Under the pieces are notes generated by a model. It saw only the letters and a program-made list of their open reading frames with translations. It ran no database searches and had not been told where the DNA came from. The position numbers and the translations under genes were made by a program. Below are positions 1 to 6,869 of a stretch of DNA of 12,311 nucleotides, piece by piece. This DNA comes from Sulfurovum sp. (GTDB lineage Bacteria > Campylobacterota > Campylobacteria > Campylobacterales > Sulfurovaceae). Location: positions 1 to 12,311 of the forward strand of contig JALTYW010000146.1 of the NCBI GenBank assembly GCA_027046415.1, in the 5' to 3' direction. Numbering within the stretch: the stretch's first letter is position 1; the number at the start of each line of letters is the position of its first letter.

Positions 1-169
1 TGTAGTGGCTCAGTACCGCTTTGTCACTGTAGTAGTAGGCGTAAAAGTTCATCCCCGCAGCAATCAGAAAAGCGATCACCATACCGCTTTGTCCTGCGAT
101 CATCCCTCCAAACCAGATGAAAAGCAGAGTCATTCCGATCATGAGTGCATAGGTTTTGAAATGTTCCAT
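1..169 (-). CDS. htpX: Protease HtpX, 5' part only (runs off the window)
   Basis: The 56 visible residues are the N-terminus of the HtpX family, membrane-bound zinc metalloproteases (M48) that help degrade misfolded inner-membrane proteins. The start MEHFKTYALM is followed by two hydrophobic stretches (about residues 7-22 and 29-46) around a short GQSGM turn, and then by AYYYSDKAVLSHY, which corresponds to the family's FF/YSDK region just before the catalytic domain. The HEXXH zinc motif would lie beyond the window edge and cannot be checked. The ATG at 169 is supported by an AAGGA ribosome binding site about seven bases upstream. The gene diverges from the MASE1 kinase gene; nothing else links it to the signalling genes, so it is probably just a flanking housekeeping gene. 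Confidence 0.88.
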   Translation of the reverse strand, partial: MEHFKTYALMIGMTLLFIWFGGMIAGQSGMVIAFLIAAGMNFYAYYYSDKAVLSHY

Positions 170-268
170 ATGTGTGTTCCTTTTTTGATTTAAGTATATC
201 AATTTTTCACCAATTGAAGGTAAATATATAGATGAAACTGATATATTGTTATAAGAGGATTGCGTATC
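170..268. promoter_or_regulatory. AT-rich divergent intergenic region, htpX / MASE1 kinase
   Basis: These 99 bases must hold the promoters of two divergent genes. For htpX (minus strand) a TATACT hexamer at 198-193 is a fair -10 element. For the kinase (plus strand) the best candidates are overlapping TATATA/TATAGA hexamers at 225-232; the TATATT at 242-247 lies too close to the ribosome binding site (AAGAGGA, 253-259). No convincing -35 is visible on either side. The TGTARG-N6-CYTACA box found elsewhere in the window is absent here, so this kinase is probably not under the same control. Confidence 0.35.
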
Positions 269-1927
269 ATGACTGACAATATTATTGATAAAATGCAAAT
301 GGCAAACAGACATTCTGTTTACTACTGGATACTTGTAGCAGGTATTGCAACACTCTATTTTGTCGCAGCAAAAGCGAGATTGCCGCTTACTGTTGAACAT
401 AACATTGTCAGCATAGTCATTTTTGCTTCAGAGGGAATCGCTCTGGGTACAGCACTTTTTTTTGGAAAAAGGGTGTGGCCGGGGATCTTTCTTGGACAAC
501 TTCTTGTCGCACTGGATGCAGGTATGGAGATATTGCCCTCTGTTGAAATATCGGCGGTCAATGCCTTAGAGGCAGTGTTAGGGGTATATCTTTTTGAACG
601 GTATCGCCTCGACAGAAAACTGTCACACATGAGGGATGTGGTCGGGCTTGTCATTTTGATTGTTTGTATACTCCAGCCTTTCAGTGCACTGTTTGGCAAC
701 ATGGCACTTTTGATACATGGAGTGATAGATAGTGGCAGTTATCTTAAGTCAACACTCTCATGGTGGTTTGGCAATGTGATGGGGCAGTTGCTCTTTGCAC
801 CGTTTGTGCTGTTACTGCTATTGAACCATAAACGTATACGTATGGCAGAATTTTTGTTGTATGGTACCGCTTTTGCAATTTTTCTTTATTTCGTGGAGAT
901 GGTCTTTCGGGTGGAAAATCTTTCACTGTTGCTGATATTTACGATCCCGGTTGTGACCTATATACTTGCACATAAAGGTATGGTGTACGGTACGTTTTTG
1001 GTGATATTGGTAGCGATCTTCTCATCATATTCTATATTCCTTGGTACAGGTGCTTTTTCAAGAGAGTCTATGTGGGACAATATTATCAATGTGAACTTCT
1101 ATATTTTGGCACATGTTTTTATGGTACTCATTGCAGGTGTTATCTTTGAAGAACGAAAACAGCAGGAACATATGCTGCAAGAGCGGGTAAAAATGGAAGT
1201 GGAGCGTAACCGGCAGCAACAGATGATGCTGTTTCAGCAGAGCCGTTTTGTGCAGATGGGAGAGATGATCGCAATGATCGCACACCAATGGAGACAGCCC
1301 TTGCACAGTCTCTCTCTGCTGATCCATGTTGCAGTCAAAAAATATGAGGCCGGTACGCTTGATGGTGCAGCGGTATCGGACTTTCAAAAACGTTCACAAC
1401 AGATGATCACCCATATGTCAGAGACCATTGACGATTTCAGAAACTTTTTCAAACCGGACAAAACCAAAACAGACTTTGATGTGTACGATGCACTTATGGA
1501 TGTCATGCATATCATTGAGCCGATGATACAACGTTATGGAATTGAAGTCATAACGAGCATAGATACCGGATGTGTGGTGTATGGTTATCCCAATGAGTTT
1601 TCACAGGCAGTGCTGAATATTTTAAACAACGCCAAAGATGCATTGCTGGAGCGGCGTGTGGAAGATCCGAAGATTCATATTGGTATCAAAGAGGCACAGG
1701 GGAAAGTCGTCATTACCATTGAAGATAATGCAGGAGGGATTCCGGAATCGCTCATAGATAAAATTTTTGATCCCTACTTCTCTACGAAAGAGAACAAGAA
1801 CGGGACAGGGCTCGGGCTTTATATGAGCCGTATCATTATCACCGAACATATGCATGGTACGATAGGTGTGACGAACGGGGATGCAGGAGCATGTTTCAGG
1901 CTCTCTTTGCCTATATCCGATATGTAA
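269..1927 (+). CDS. Membrane histidine kinase with MASE1 sensor domain
   Basis: A 552-residue sensor kinase. Residues about 18-295 are a polytopic membrane region of some eight to ten helices that fits MASE1: FFGKRVWPGIFLGQ near 65-78 and a SWWFGNVMGQLLFAPF stretch near 164-179 are typical. A short coiled coil (about 296-325) leads to the kinase core. The H-box MIAHQWRQPL places the phosphorylated histidine at H339, and the ATPase domain shows NILNNAKDA (N-box), EDNAGGIP (G1), IFDPYFSTKE (F-box) and GTGLGLYMS (G2), so it should be active. I chose ATG 269 rather than the in-frame TTG at 260, because AAGAGGA ends at 259, nine bases before the ATG and directly touching the TTG. The ligand of MASE1 is not known from sequence. 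The nearest partner is the single-domain response regulator 83 bp downstream (inferred). The last two codons overlap the regulatory box at 1923-1940. Confidence 0.9.
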   Translation: MTDNIIDKMQMANRHSVYYWILVAGIATLYFVAAKARLPLTVEHNIVSIVIFASEGIALGTALFFGKRVWPGIFLGQLLVALDAGMEILPSVEISAVNALEAVLGVYLFERYRLDRKLSHMRDVVGLVILIVCILQPFSALFGNMALLIHGVIDSGSYLKSTLSWWFGNVMGQLLFAPFVLLLLLNHKRIRMAEFLLYGTAFAIFLYFVEMVFRVENLSLLLIFTIPVVTYILAHKGMVYGTFLVILVAIFSSYSIFLGTGAFSRESMWDNIINVNFYILAHVFMVLIAGVIFEERKQQEHMLQERVKMEVERNRQQQMMLFQQSRFVQMGEMIAMIAHQWRQPLHSLSLLIHVAVKKYEAGTLDGAAVSDFQKRSQQMITHMSETIDDFRNFFKPDKTKTDFDVYDALMDVMHIIEPMIQRYGIEVITSIDTGCVVYGYPNEFSQAVLNILNNAKDALLERRVEDPKIHIGIKEAQGKVVITIEDNAGGIPESLIDKIFDPYFSTKENKNGTGLGLYMSRIIITEHMHGTIGVTNGDAGACFRLSLPISDM

Positions 1928-1940
1928 GAATTGTCCTACA
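1923..1940 (+). promoter_or_regulatory. Box 1: GacA-like operator TGTAAG-AATTGT-CCTACA
   Basis: An 18-bp imperfect palindrome with six-base half-sites and a six-base spacer. It overlaps the last Met and stop codons of the upstream kinase and lies in front of the receiver/EAL gene pair. It matches the minus-strand reading of the box at 5809-5826 at 17 of 18 positions. The known GacA upstream activating sequence, TGTAAG-N6-CTTACA, differs from it at one defined base. The centre lies about 43 bases before the start predicted from the -10 at 1963, a usual place for an activator touching RNA polymerase. Which protein binds is inferred. Confidence 0.6.
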
Positions 1941-1962
1941 GACAGAGAGGGGACGAAACAGA

Positions 1963-1968
1963 TACAAT
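1963..1968 (+). promoter_or_regulatory. Candidate -10 element TACAAT for the receiver/EAL genes
   Basis: TACAAT matches the sigma-70 -10 consensus at five of six bases. It begins 22 bases after box 1 and would give a transcript start near 1975 and a leader of about 35 bases. No good -35 is present; the box would take its place, as expected for an activator-dependent promoter. It makes the downstream pair a separate transcription unit from the kinase, although read-through is possible. Confidence 0.45.
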
Positions 1969-2010
1969 CTCTAAAATCCATAATACACCAACATACAGGG
2001 AGCTATTGCC

Positions 2011-2388
2011 ATGGGAAAAAGAGTATTGATCGTAGATGATGTCAGATTCAATATAGAGTTTGAGACCAAACTGATTAAAAATGTGATGGTGGGGTTCAAA
2101 GAGCAGGTTACGATAGAAGAAGCACATTCTGTCAGTGAAGCAATGAAAATGATAGACGCCAATGAAGCCTATGATGCAATGATCATCGATATGAACCTTC
2201 CTGACGGTTCAGGTGTCGAGATCGCCAAGTATGCACGGCAGAAAGATGAGTCTGTTCGGCTGGCAGCACTGACGATCTATCCGAACGAATATGAGAAAGA
2301 GCGTCCCTATTTTGATCTTTTTATGAAAAAACCGATTATGGTAGAGCCCTTTAAACAAAACTTGATCCGCCTGCTGAGGATTGGGTAG
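2011..2388 (+). CDS. Single-domain response regulator (receiver only)
   Basis: A 125-residue CheY-type receiver with no output domain. The acidic pair is D9-D10, the phosphoacceptor is D60 in IIDMNLPDGSG, the switch residue is T88 in ALT and the conserved lysine is K107 in KKP, so all residues needed for phosphorylation are present. The ATG has a GGGAG ribosome binding site eight bases upstream (1998-2002). It follows the MASE1 kinase by 83 bp, which contain box 1 and a candidate promoter, and is followed after 23 bp by the EAL protein. It may relay phosphate from the kinase to another protein or bind the EAL protein directly; both ideas rest on gene order only. The first helix has an atypical VRFNIEFETKLI sequence and is not close to chemotaxis CheY. 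Confidence 0.88.
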   Translation: MGKRVLIVDDVRFNIEFETKLIKNVMVGFKEQVTIEEAHSVSEAMKMIDANEAYDAMIIDMNLPDGSGVEIAKYARQKDESVRLAALTIYPNEYEKERPYFDLFMKKPIMVEPFKQNLIRLLRIG

Positions 2389-2411
2389 AGATTGTTGCCA
2401 TAGAGAGCAGT

Positions 2412-3701
2412 ATGACAGCCAATAGATCTGATGTAGCGGATGGGATGACTACATACAATGCCCTTATAACATATCTTGATGAAATTGAAAGTGCGGATGG
2501 GAATTCTGCGGGCATACTCTATATAGAACTGGATGATCCGGCACGTTTCAATGATCTGTTTGGACACAATTCCGACAAGGTACTGTTACGTACATTTGTC
2601 AGCAGGTTGGAGGCTGCACTTACATATGATATGCTTGCAAAGGTGGGTGCATACCGCTTTGCTATTGTATATAGTACAATTGAGAGCATAGAGAGGCTTG
2701 AGAAAGCGGCAGGAGAGATAGTCAACCTGTTGCGTGAACCTATGGGTGTAGGAGAGAACCTTGTTTATCTGACCGGTACGGTTGGTGTCGCATCATCTGT
2801 ACCGGGAGAGTCTGCCAGTATGCTTGTCAAACGTGCTGAGCGTGCCATGGCAGATGCAAAGAAAGAGGGGCGTAACCGCATTGGTTCAGATGCGTCTGAG
2901 ACACTATTCTCCTCAAAAGAGGAGTTGAGGCTGATGCGGGATATGCCCCATGCCATCGATCGTGGTGATATCTATTTCGTCTATCAGCCTCAGTATGACT
3001 ATCAGCAGTGCAAGTTTACAGGGGCGGAGATATTGGTACGCTGGAGACATCCCGATATAGGGGATGTAATGCCTGATGTGTTTATCCCGCTTGCGGAGAT
3101 CAGTGGTATGATCGTACCTCTGATGACACGTACGCTTATAGAGGCGGCACAGATGTTCTCCAGACTGGAGCTGGAGGGGATAACAGACTTTTCTCTGGCT
3201 GTCAATCTTCCTTTTCAGGTATTGATGGAGGAGAGCTTTTTCCATACGGTAGATTTTCTTATGGATGCTTATGCGCTTGCAGGGAAAAAACTGACCTTTG
3301 AAATTATGGAAGATACGATTCCTGATCATCTGGAGAGTTTTACGGCACATTTGGAGAAAATCAAGTCTATGGGGTTCTCTCTTGCGGTCGACGATTATGG
3401 TACAGGACATACCTCTTTGACCTATCTACTGCACTTTCCTGTCGATTATATCAAAGTAGACCGTCTATTTGTCCGAAACATTCACAAAAGCCGCCGTACC
3501 TATCTGTTGTTTCAGTCAATTGTTGATATGGCAAAGGCACTGGAACTGTCTGTCGTTGTAGAAGGGGTGGAGTGTGAAGAGGAGGATGCTATTGTCAAAC
3601 GCTTTGGCGACATTACTGTTCAAGGGTATTTTTACAGTAAACCGGTAAGTGCAGAAAGTCTGTCAAGACTGCTGTCGAAGCAGTCGGATCTTCCTGTTTA
3701 G
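2412..3701 (+). CDS. c-di-GMP phosphodiesterase: degenerate GGDEF plus intact EAL
   Basis: A cytoplasmic 429-residue protein. Residues about 30-160 align with a GGDEF domain, but the signature is GAYRF (79-83), the first metal aspartate is replaced (IELDD, E39), and the inhibitory RxxD site reads LTYD (70-73), so no cyclase activity is expected. Residues about 175-425 are an EAL domain with the full catalytic set by spacing to known enzymes: E206 (EIL), N265, E297, D327-D328 in DDYGTGHTS, K348, E384 and Q404. It should therefore hydrolyse c-di-GMP, with the GGDEF half possibly acting as a GTP-sensing or structural module (family knowledge; inferred here). It is most likely cotranscribed with the receiver gene 23 bp upstream. 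The ribosome binding site is weak (AGAGAG, 2402-2407); an ATG twelve codons in is a less likely alternative. The stop codon overlaps that of the convergent kinase gene. Confidence 0.9.
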   Translation: MTANRSDVADGMTTYNALITYLDEIESADGNSAGILYIELDDPARFNDLFGHNSDKVLLRTFVSRLEAALTYDMLAKVGAYRFAIVYSTIESIERLEKAAGEIVNLLREPMGVGENLVYLTGTVGVASSVPGESASMLVKRAERAMADAKKEGRNRIGSDASETLFSSKEELRLMRDMPHAIDRGDIYFVYQPQYDYQQCKFTGAEILVRWRHPDIGDVMPDVFIPLAEISGMIVPLMTRTLIEAAQMFSRLELEGITDFSLAVNLPFQVLMEESFFHTVDFLMDAYALAGKKLTFEIMEDTIPDHLESFTAHLEKIKSMGFSLAVDDYGTGHTSLTYLLHFPVDYIKVDRLFVRNIHKSRRTYLLFQSIVDMAKALELSVVVEGVECEEEDAIVKRFGDITVQGYFYSKPVSAESLSRLLSKQSDLPV

Positions 3702-5749
3702 AGCACTTCCTGTGCAAGTGTCAATGTCTCCTGAATCGCTCTTTTGTTGAAGGGCTTTCCTACAAACATGTCAAATAGGTGTGTGCTCTTTTCATCTTTT
3801 ACCCCGTCACCGGAGATTGATACGGCAAAAAGCCTGCTGCCGCCAATCTGCTTTTCCATACTTCTGTAGCGATCAATGACCTCTGAGCCAGAGAGCAGTG
3901 GCATATATTTGTCGAGGTAGGCAAGCTGATAGGGAGTGCCTTTCTGCAGTGCCTGTTGCATCATGGAGAGTGCTGATTCTCCGTTTTCTGCAGTATCGAT
4001 ATGGCAGAATGCATCTGCAAGGATCGCTTTGATCAATTCTGTATTGATCTTGTCATCATCGGCAATCAATACACGCAGCGGTTCTTCTTCTGCAATAAAC
4101 TCATGCAGTGCATTGGCATAGTATCCGTATTGTGGCATAACAAGAAGGTTGGCAGATGTATTGCCTGAAAGTGAAAGAAATGTCTCTTCCATGACAGATA
4201 TCGGTATGTTACGGCTTGCTGCCTGTGTCTGAAGGGTATCATTCAGACAGGATTGGTAGCAGATGAGGTGGGTGATCCCTTCAGGAATCTGCTCTAACGG
4301 TTTGAGGGTTTTTATCTGTGTTTTTGACAGACCCATTGCCTGAAGATAACGGGCAAGATTTTTTGCACTTGGTATATTGTGCTTGGAGATGACAATACCT
4401 GTTGTAAGAAGGTTGTTGTGTACCGGTGCGAACATCGGCTCGTCTACAGTAGCTGCCAAAGGCATGGTAAAGTAGAAAGTACTGCCCTGCTCCAAAGCAC
4501 TTTTCAACTGAAGTGTACCGCCAAGATCATGCACATACTCTGCACAAATACTCAGTCCCAGTCCCGTACCGCCGTATGTCTCTTTTGTTGTCTCTTCTGC
4601 CTGTGTGAATGCTTTGAATATCTCTTCCTGTTTTTCGGGTGCGATCCCGATGCCGGTATCCTGGATAGAGATACTTACTTTCTGTTTTTCAGGGAGATAT
4701 CTGACAGAGAGGGTGACCTCCCCTCCGGCAGGTGTAAACTTGTATGCATTGTTCAGCAGGTTCATCAATACTCGCTTGAGTTTCATCTCCTCTATGGTTG
4801 CCTTTTTGGGAAGTGCCGGATCGATGAAGATATTGTATATGATCTCTTTGTTATGCATGTTGGCAGAAAAAATCTCAGCAGTGTCTGCAAAAAACTTCGT
4901 TGGGTTCAGTGTAACCGGTTCTGCACTGCTGCGCTCCCGCTGTGTTGCGATACGGTCAAGGATCGAGGTGGTCAGATCGTTGATGAAATGGGCACTCTCT
5001 TTGGCATTGTGAATATACTGAAGCAGTCTGGTATCCTCAAGCTGATCTTCAAGCAGTTCCAAGAAGCCATACAGGGCATTGGCAGGTGTACGGATATCGT
5101 GTACTGTATTTGCAAGGAAGCTGAGGGTCTGGGAGCTCTCTTCAGATACCTGCTGCCTCTGTTGTACCGCTTCGACATTTTTGACAAGGTTTTCGGAGCG
5201 TTCTGAGAGCCTCTTGCTGACGTAGACCTCATCTTTTTGCCCTTTAAGGTGCGGATACATCAGATAGATCACCTCTGTTAAAAACGGCACCAGTGTCTCG
5301 AGTATCTCCATATCATCCTGTGTAAAGTGTTTGATTTTCCTGACAGAAGCATACGCCGTGACGATCCCTAAAAAACGTTCGTCGTCAATGATGGGGAGGA
5401 TGATTTTGGATTTGATTTGTATATTGTCAGGGTTGTCCACCTCCGGCAGGTACTCTTTCTCACTTGCAAGATAGTTGAATATGCCGCCACTGAGTGTAAA
5501 GAAGCATTTGGCAAGAACACCGTGCTGTCCGAGCATCGATATTTCATTGATGCTTTGGTCATCACGGGCACGCAGCAGTGTAGCACTCTCTTTTTGAAAC
5601 ACCCACAGTGAAGCGTAGTCGGTTCCCATGACATGCGTGATCAGGTTTTCTACGATGCGGTTGATCTCCACATTGCTTTGTGCGGAGGCTATCTTCTGTG
5701 TTGTCTCGGACACAAGTGTCTGAAGTTCCTGACGGGTGTTCGGTGCCAT
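3698..5749 (-). CDS. Cytoplasmic hybrid histidine kinase: GAF-HisKA-HATPase-REC
   Basis: A 683-residue kinase without membrane segments. The order is a GAF domain (about 10-165), a probable coiled coil (170-205), HisKA with H217 in NTVHDIRTPANAL, an ATPase domain with N334 in NLLNNAYKF, D364 in DTGIGI and a GGTGLGLS loop near 393, a linker of about 100 residues folded like a degraded receiver (about 448-541), and a true receiver (about 557-683) with a DDD cluster (564-566), phosphoacceptor D613 in LDKYMP and K665. The usual S-H-E-I-R of the H-box is V-H-D-I-R. I chose ATG 5749: GGAG lies six bases before it, while the ATG at 5761 has no ribosome binding site. The receiver needs an HPt partner to pass phosphate on; the HPt at 11169-11480 is the obvious candidate (inferred). 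The promoter faces away from the PAS operon and shares box 2 with it. Confidence 0.9.
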   Translation of the reverse strand: MAPNTRQELQTLVSETTQKIASAQSNVEINRIVENLITHVMGTDYASLWVFQKESATLLRARDDQSINEISMLGQHGVLAKCFFTLSGGIFNYLASEKEYLPEVDNPDNIQIKSKIILPIIDDERFLGIVTAYASVRKIKHFTQDDMEILETLVPFLTEVIYLMYPHLKGQKDEVYVSKRLSERSENLVKNVEAVQQRQQVSEESSQTLSFLANTVHDIRTPANALYGFLELLEDQLEDTRLLQYIHNAKESAHFINDLTTSILDRIATQRERSSAEPVTLNPTKFFADTAEIFSANMHNKEIIYNIFIDPALPKKATIEEMKLKRVLMNLLNNAYKFTPAGGEVTLSVRYLPEKQKVSISIQDTGIGIAPEKQEEIFKAFTQAEETTKETYGGTGLGLSICAEYVHDLGGTLQLKSALEQGSTFYFTMPLAATVDEPMFAPVHNNLLTTGIVISKHNIPSAKNLARYLQAMGLSKTQIKTLKPLEQIPEGITHLICYQSCLNDTLQTQAASRNIPISVMEETFLSLSGNTSANLLVMPQYGYYANALHEFIAEEEPLRVLIADDDKINTELIKAILADAFCHIDTAENGESALSMMQQALQKGTPYQLAYLDKYMPLLSGSEVIDRYRSMEKQIGGSRLFAVSISGDGVKDEKSTHLFDMFVGKPFNKRAIQETLTLAQEVL

Positions 5750-5781
5750 TTTTCGCTCCATAAATGAAAATAATCGGGCGC

Positions 5782-5787
5782 ATTATA
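5782..5787 (-). promoter_or_regulatory. Candidate -10 element TATAAT for the GAF hybrid kinase
   Basis: A perfect consensus -10 hexamer on the minus strand, starting 21 bases after the end of box 2 read in this direction. The predicted start near 5775 would leave a leader of about 25 bases containing the GGAG ribosome binding site. No clear -35 is visible. Confidence 0.55.
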
Positions 5788-5808
5788 GTACAAAACTTCG
5801 CTTTTGGC

Positions 5809-5826
5809 TGTAGGATAATTCTTACA
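5809..5826. promoter_or_regulatory. Box 2: GacA-like operator between divergent signalling genes
   Basis: The plus strand reads TGTAGG-ATAATT-CTTACA and the minus strand TGTAAG-AATTAT-CCTACA, an 18-bp imperfect palindrome. The minus-strand reading differs from box 1 only at position 11. On both strands a -10-like hexamer follows 21-22 bases away, so one bound dimer could act on both divergent promoters. The CTTACA half-site is exactly that of the GacA operator. The regulator encoded at 10404-11033 is the proposed ligand (inferred). Confidence 0.6.
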
Positions 5827-5848
5827 GACAAGAGATACTTTTTTTAGT

Positions 5849-5854
5849 TAAGAT
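5849..5854 (+). promoter_or_regulatory. Candidate -10 element TAAGAT for the PAS operon
   Basis: A moderate -10 match (four of six) that starts 22 bases after box 2, exactly the distance seen between box 1 and its TACAAT. The predicted start near 5861 would leave a leader of about 27 bases that includes the AGGAGGAG ribosome binding region (5871-5878). Its weakness would suit an activator-dependent promoter. Confidence 0.4.
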
Positions 5855-5887
5855 ACGTCAAAAATACAACAGGAGGAGTGTACAATC

Positions 5888-6406
5888 ATGGAAAGACCGA
5901 CACCTACCGATGTGGAAAGAGAAGTCAGCAGTATCGATATGATCGTATCCAAAAGCGACGCTGAGGGGAATATTACCTATACGAACCCCATCTTTATGAA
6001 AATTTCAGGATATAGCCAGGGTGAGCTTCTGGACAAACCGCATGCGATTTTGAGACATCCGGATATGCCCAAAGCGATATTCAAATATCTCTGGGACAAT
6101 ATTTCCGAAGGCAAAGAGGTGCATGCCTATGTTAAAAACCTTTGTAAAGACGGCAGCTACTACTGGGTACTTGCACAGGTAAGAATGGCGAAAAATCCGG
6201 ACGGATCGTTCCGTAACTATATGTCCACACGAAGACGCATTACCGACAGTGCAAAGGCAGTCATAATAGAGCTTTATGCGAAAATGCTCGAGGCGGAGCA
6301 GAGTGAGGGCATAGACGCTTCTGTCAAAGTGCTTGAGGCGTTCCTTGCTGAGAGAGGGCACTCGCTGGAAACATTTAATGAATGTATGAAATCTATCAAC
6401 CAATAA
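5888..6406 (+). CDS. Stand-alone PAS protein of the Aer/CetB redox-sensor type
   Basis: A soluble 172-residue protein. Residues about 15-125 are a PAS domain very like the FAD-binding PAS of the aerotaxis receptor Aer: TNPIFMKISGYSQGELLDKPH is followed by LRHPDMPKAIFKYLWD (R56, H57, D59, W69) and KDGSYYWVLAQV. The RHPDMP segment and the tryptophan after it line the flavin pocket in Aer, so FAD binding and redox or oxygen sensing are likely (family knowledge; cofactor not proven). The C-terminus (130-172) is helical and has no HAMP, methyl-accepting or kinase domain. In Campylobacter, CetB is a similar short PAS protein that works with a separate transducer, but no transducer is encoded here. 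It heads a run of five genes and may feed the downstream Roadblock-like protein or hybrid kinase. The start has a strong AGGAGGAG site. Box 2 lies upstream. Confidence 0.82.
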   Translation: MERPTPTDVEREVSSIDMIVSKSDAEGNITYTNPIFMKISGYSQGELLDKPHAILRHPDMPKAIFKYLWDNISEGKEVHAYVKNLCKDGSYYWVLAQVRMAKNPDGSFRNYMSTRRRITDSAKAVIIELYAKMLEAEQSEGIDASVKVLEAFLAERGHSLETFNECMKSINQ

Positions 6407-6434
6407 CATAAATTATATTACTAAGGAGAAAAAG

Positions 6435-6824
6435 ATGATCGACTTTAACAATGCTATGAAGCGCCTGCGTGCTGTTAACGGTTACCTCGGTTCAGCGGTA
6501 CTGAACTATTCAGGTGAGACACTCTATATCGACAATGAAAATACAGGAACCGATATTCCCTACTCTGCGAGTATTTTCAACGATGCGTACAGAATGGTAT
6601 CTGAATCTTCGCTGGATGTCGGATTTTCCGAAGCCTCTTCCATCGAAGCTAAGACGCTTGACGGACATGTATTTCTCATCAACAGTGCTGGTCAGCTTGG
6701 TGATGACAACTTCGCAAAAATCAACGTCTTTGCCATCTTCAGAGATGATGGCAATGTTGCACTTGCAAAAATGGTGATGGACAAAGCTGCCAAGAGTATG
6801 TCCGAAGAGTTGGGTAAAATGTAG
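6435..6824 (+). CDS. Roadblock/LC7-like small protein
   Basis: A 129-residue soluble protein without a signal peptide. Its pattern fits the Roadblock/LC7 fold: an N-terminal helix (FNNAMKRLRAVNG), a hydrophobic strand ending in a turn (GSAVLNYSGETLYID), a central helix (about 45-58), the strand pair SIEAKTLDGHVFLINS, the strand KINVFAIFRD and a long C-terminal helix (about 107-129). Such proteins usually dimerise and act as platforms or activating proteins for small GTPases (MglB for MglA), but no GTPase gene is in this window. It lies 28 bp after the PAS gene and has a good ribosome binding site (AAGGAG, 6423-6428), so cotranscription is likely. The family call rests on pattern only, not on an invariant motif; a PAS-like fold is the main alternative. 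Confidence 0.55.
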   Translation: MIDFNNAMKRLRAVNGYLGSAVLNYSGETLYIDNENTGTDIPYSASIFNDAYRMVSESSLDVGFSEASSIEAKTLDGHVFLINSAGQLGDDNFAKINVFAIFRDDGNVALAKMVMDKAAKSMSEELGKM

Positions 6825-6869
6825 GTGTCATTTGTGTGACAAACCGATCTGTTTTTAAAGAGGTGTACC

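Noticed and set aside
5..193. Short plus-strand frame at the window start
   Set aside because: It is antisense to the HtpX N-terminus, which is clearly recognisable and has a ribosome binding site.
2913..3410. Open frame of 165 codons on the minus strand inside the EAL domain
   Set aside because: The opposite strand encodes all catalytic EAL residues; this frame has no motif or translation signal.
4396..4413. TGTAAG sequence resembling a half of the 18-bp box
   Set aside because: It lies inside the kinase coding region and has no matching second half-site at six-base spacing.
4379..5206. Long open frame (275 codons) on the plus strand inside the GAF hybrid kinase gene
   Set aside because: It is antisense to a kinase with intact motifs, is rich in Cys and has low-complexity composition, and has no ribosome binding site or family resemblance.
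6826..6857. Possible terminator between the Roadblock-like gene and sixA (TGTCA/TGACA repeat, later a run of T)
   Set aside because: The stem has only five pairs and the T-run lies about ten bases after it, so it is not a proper intrinsic terminator; operon continuity is more likely.
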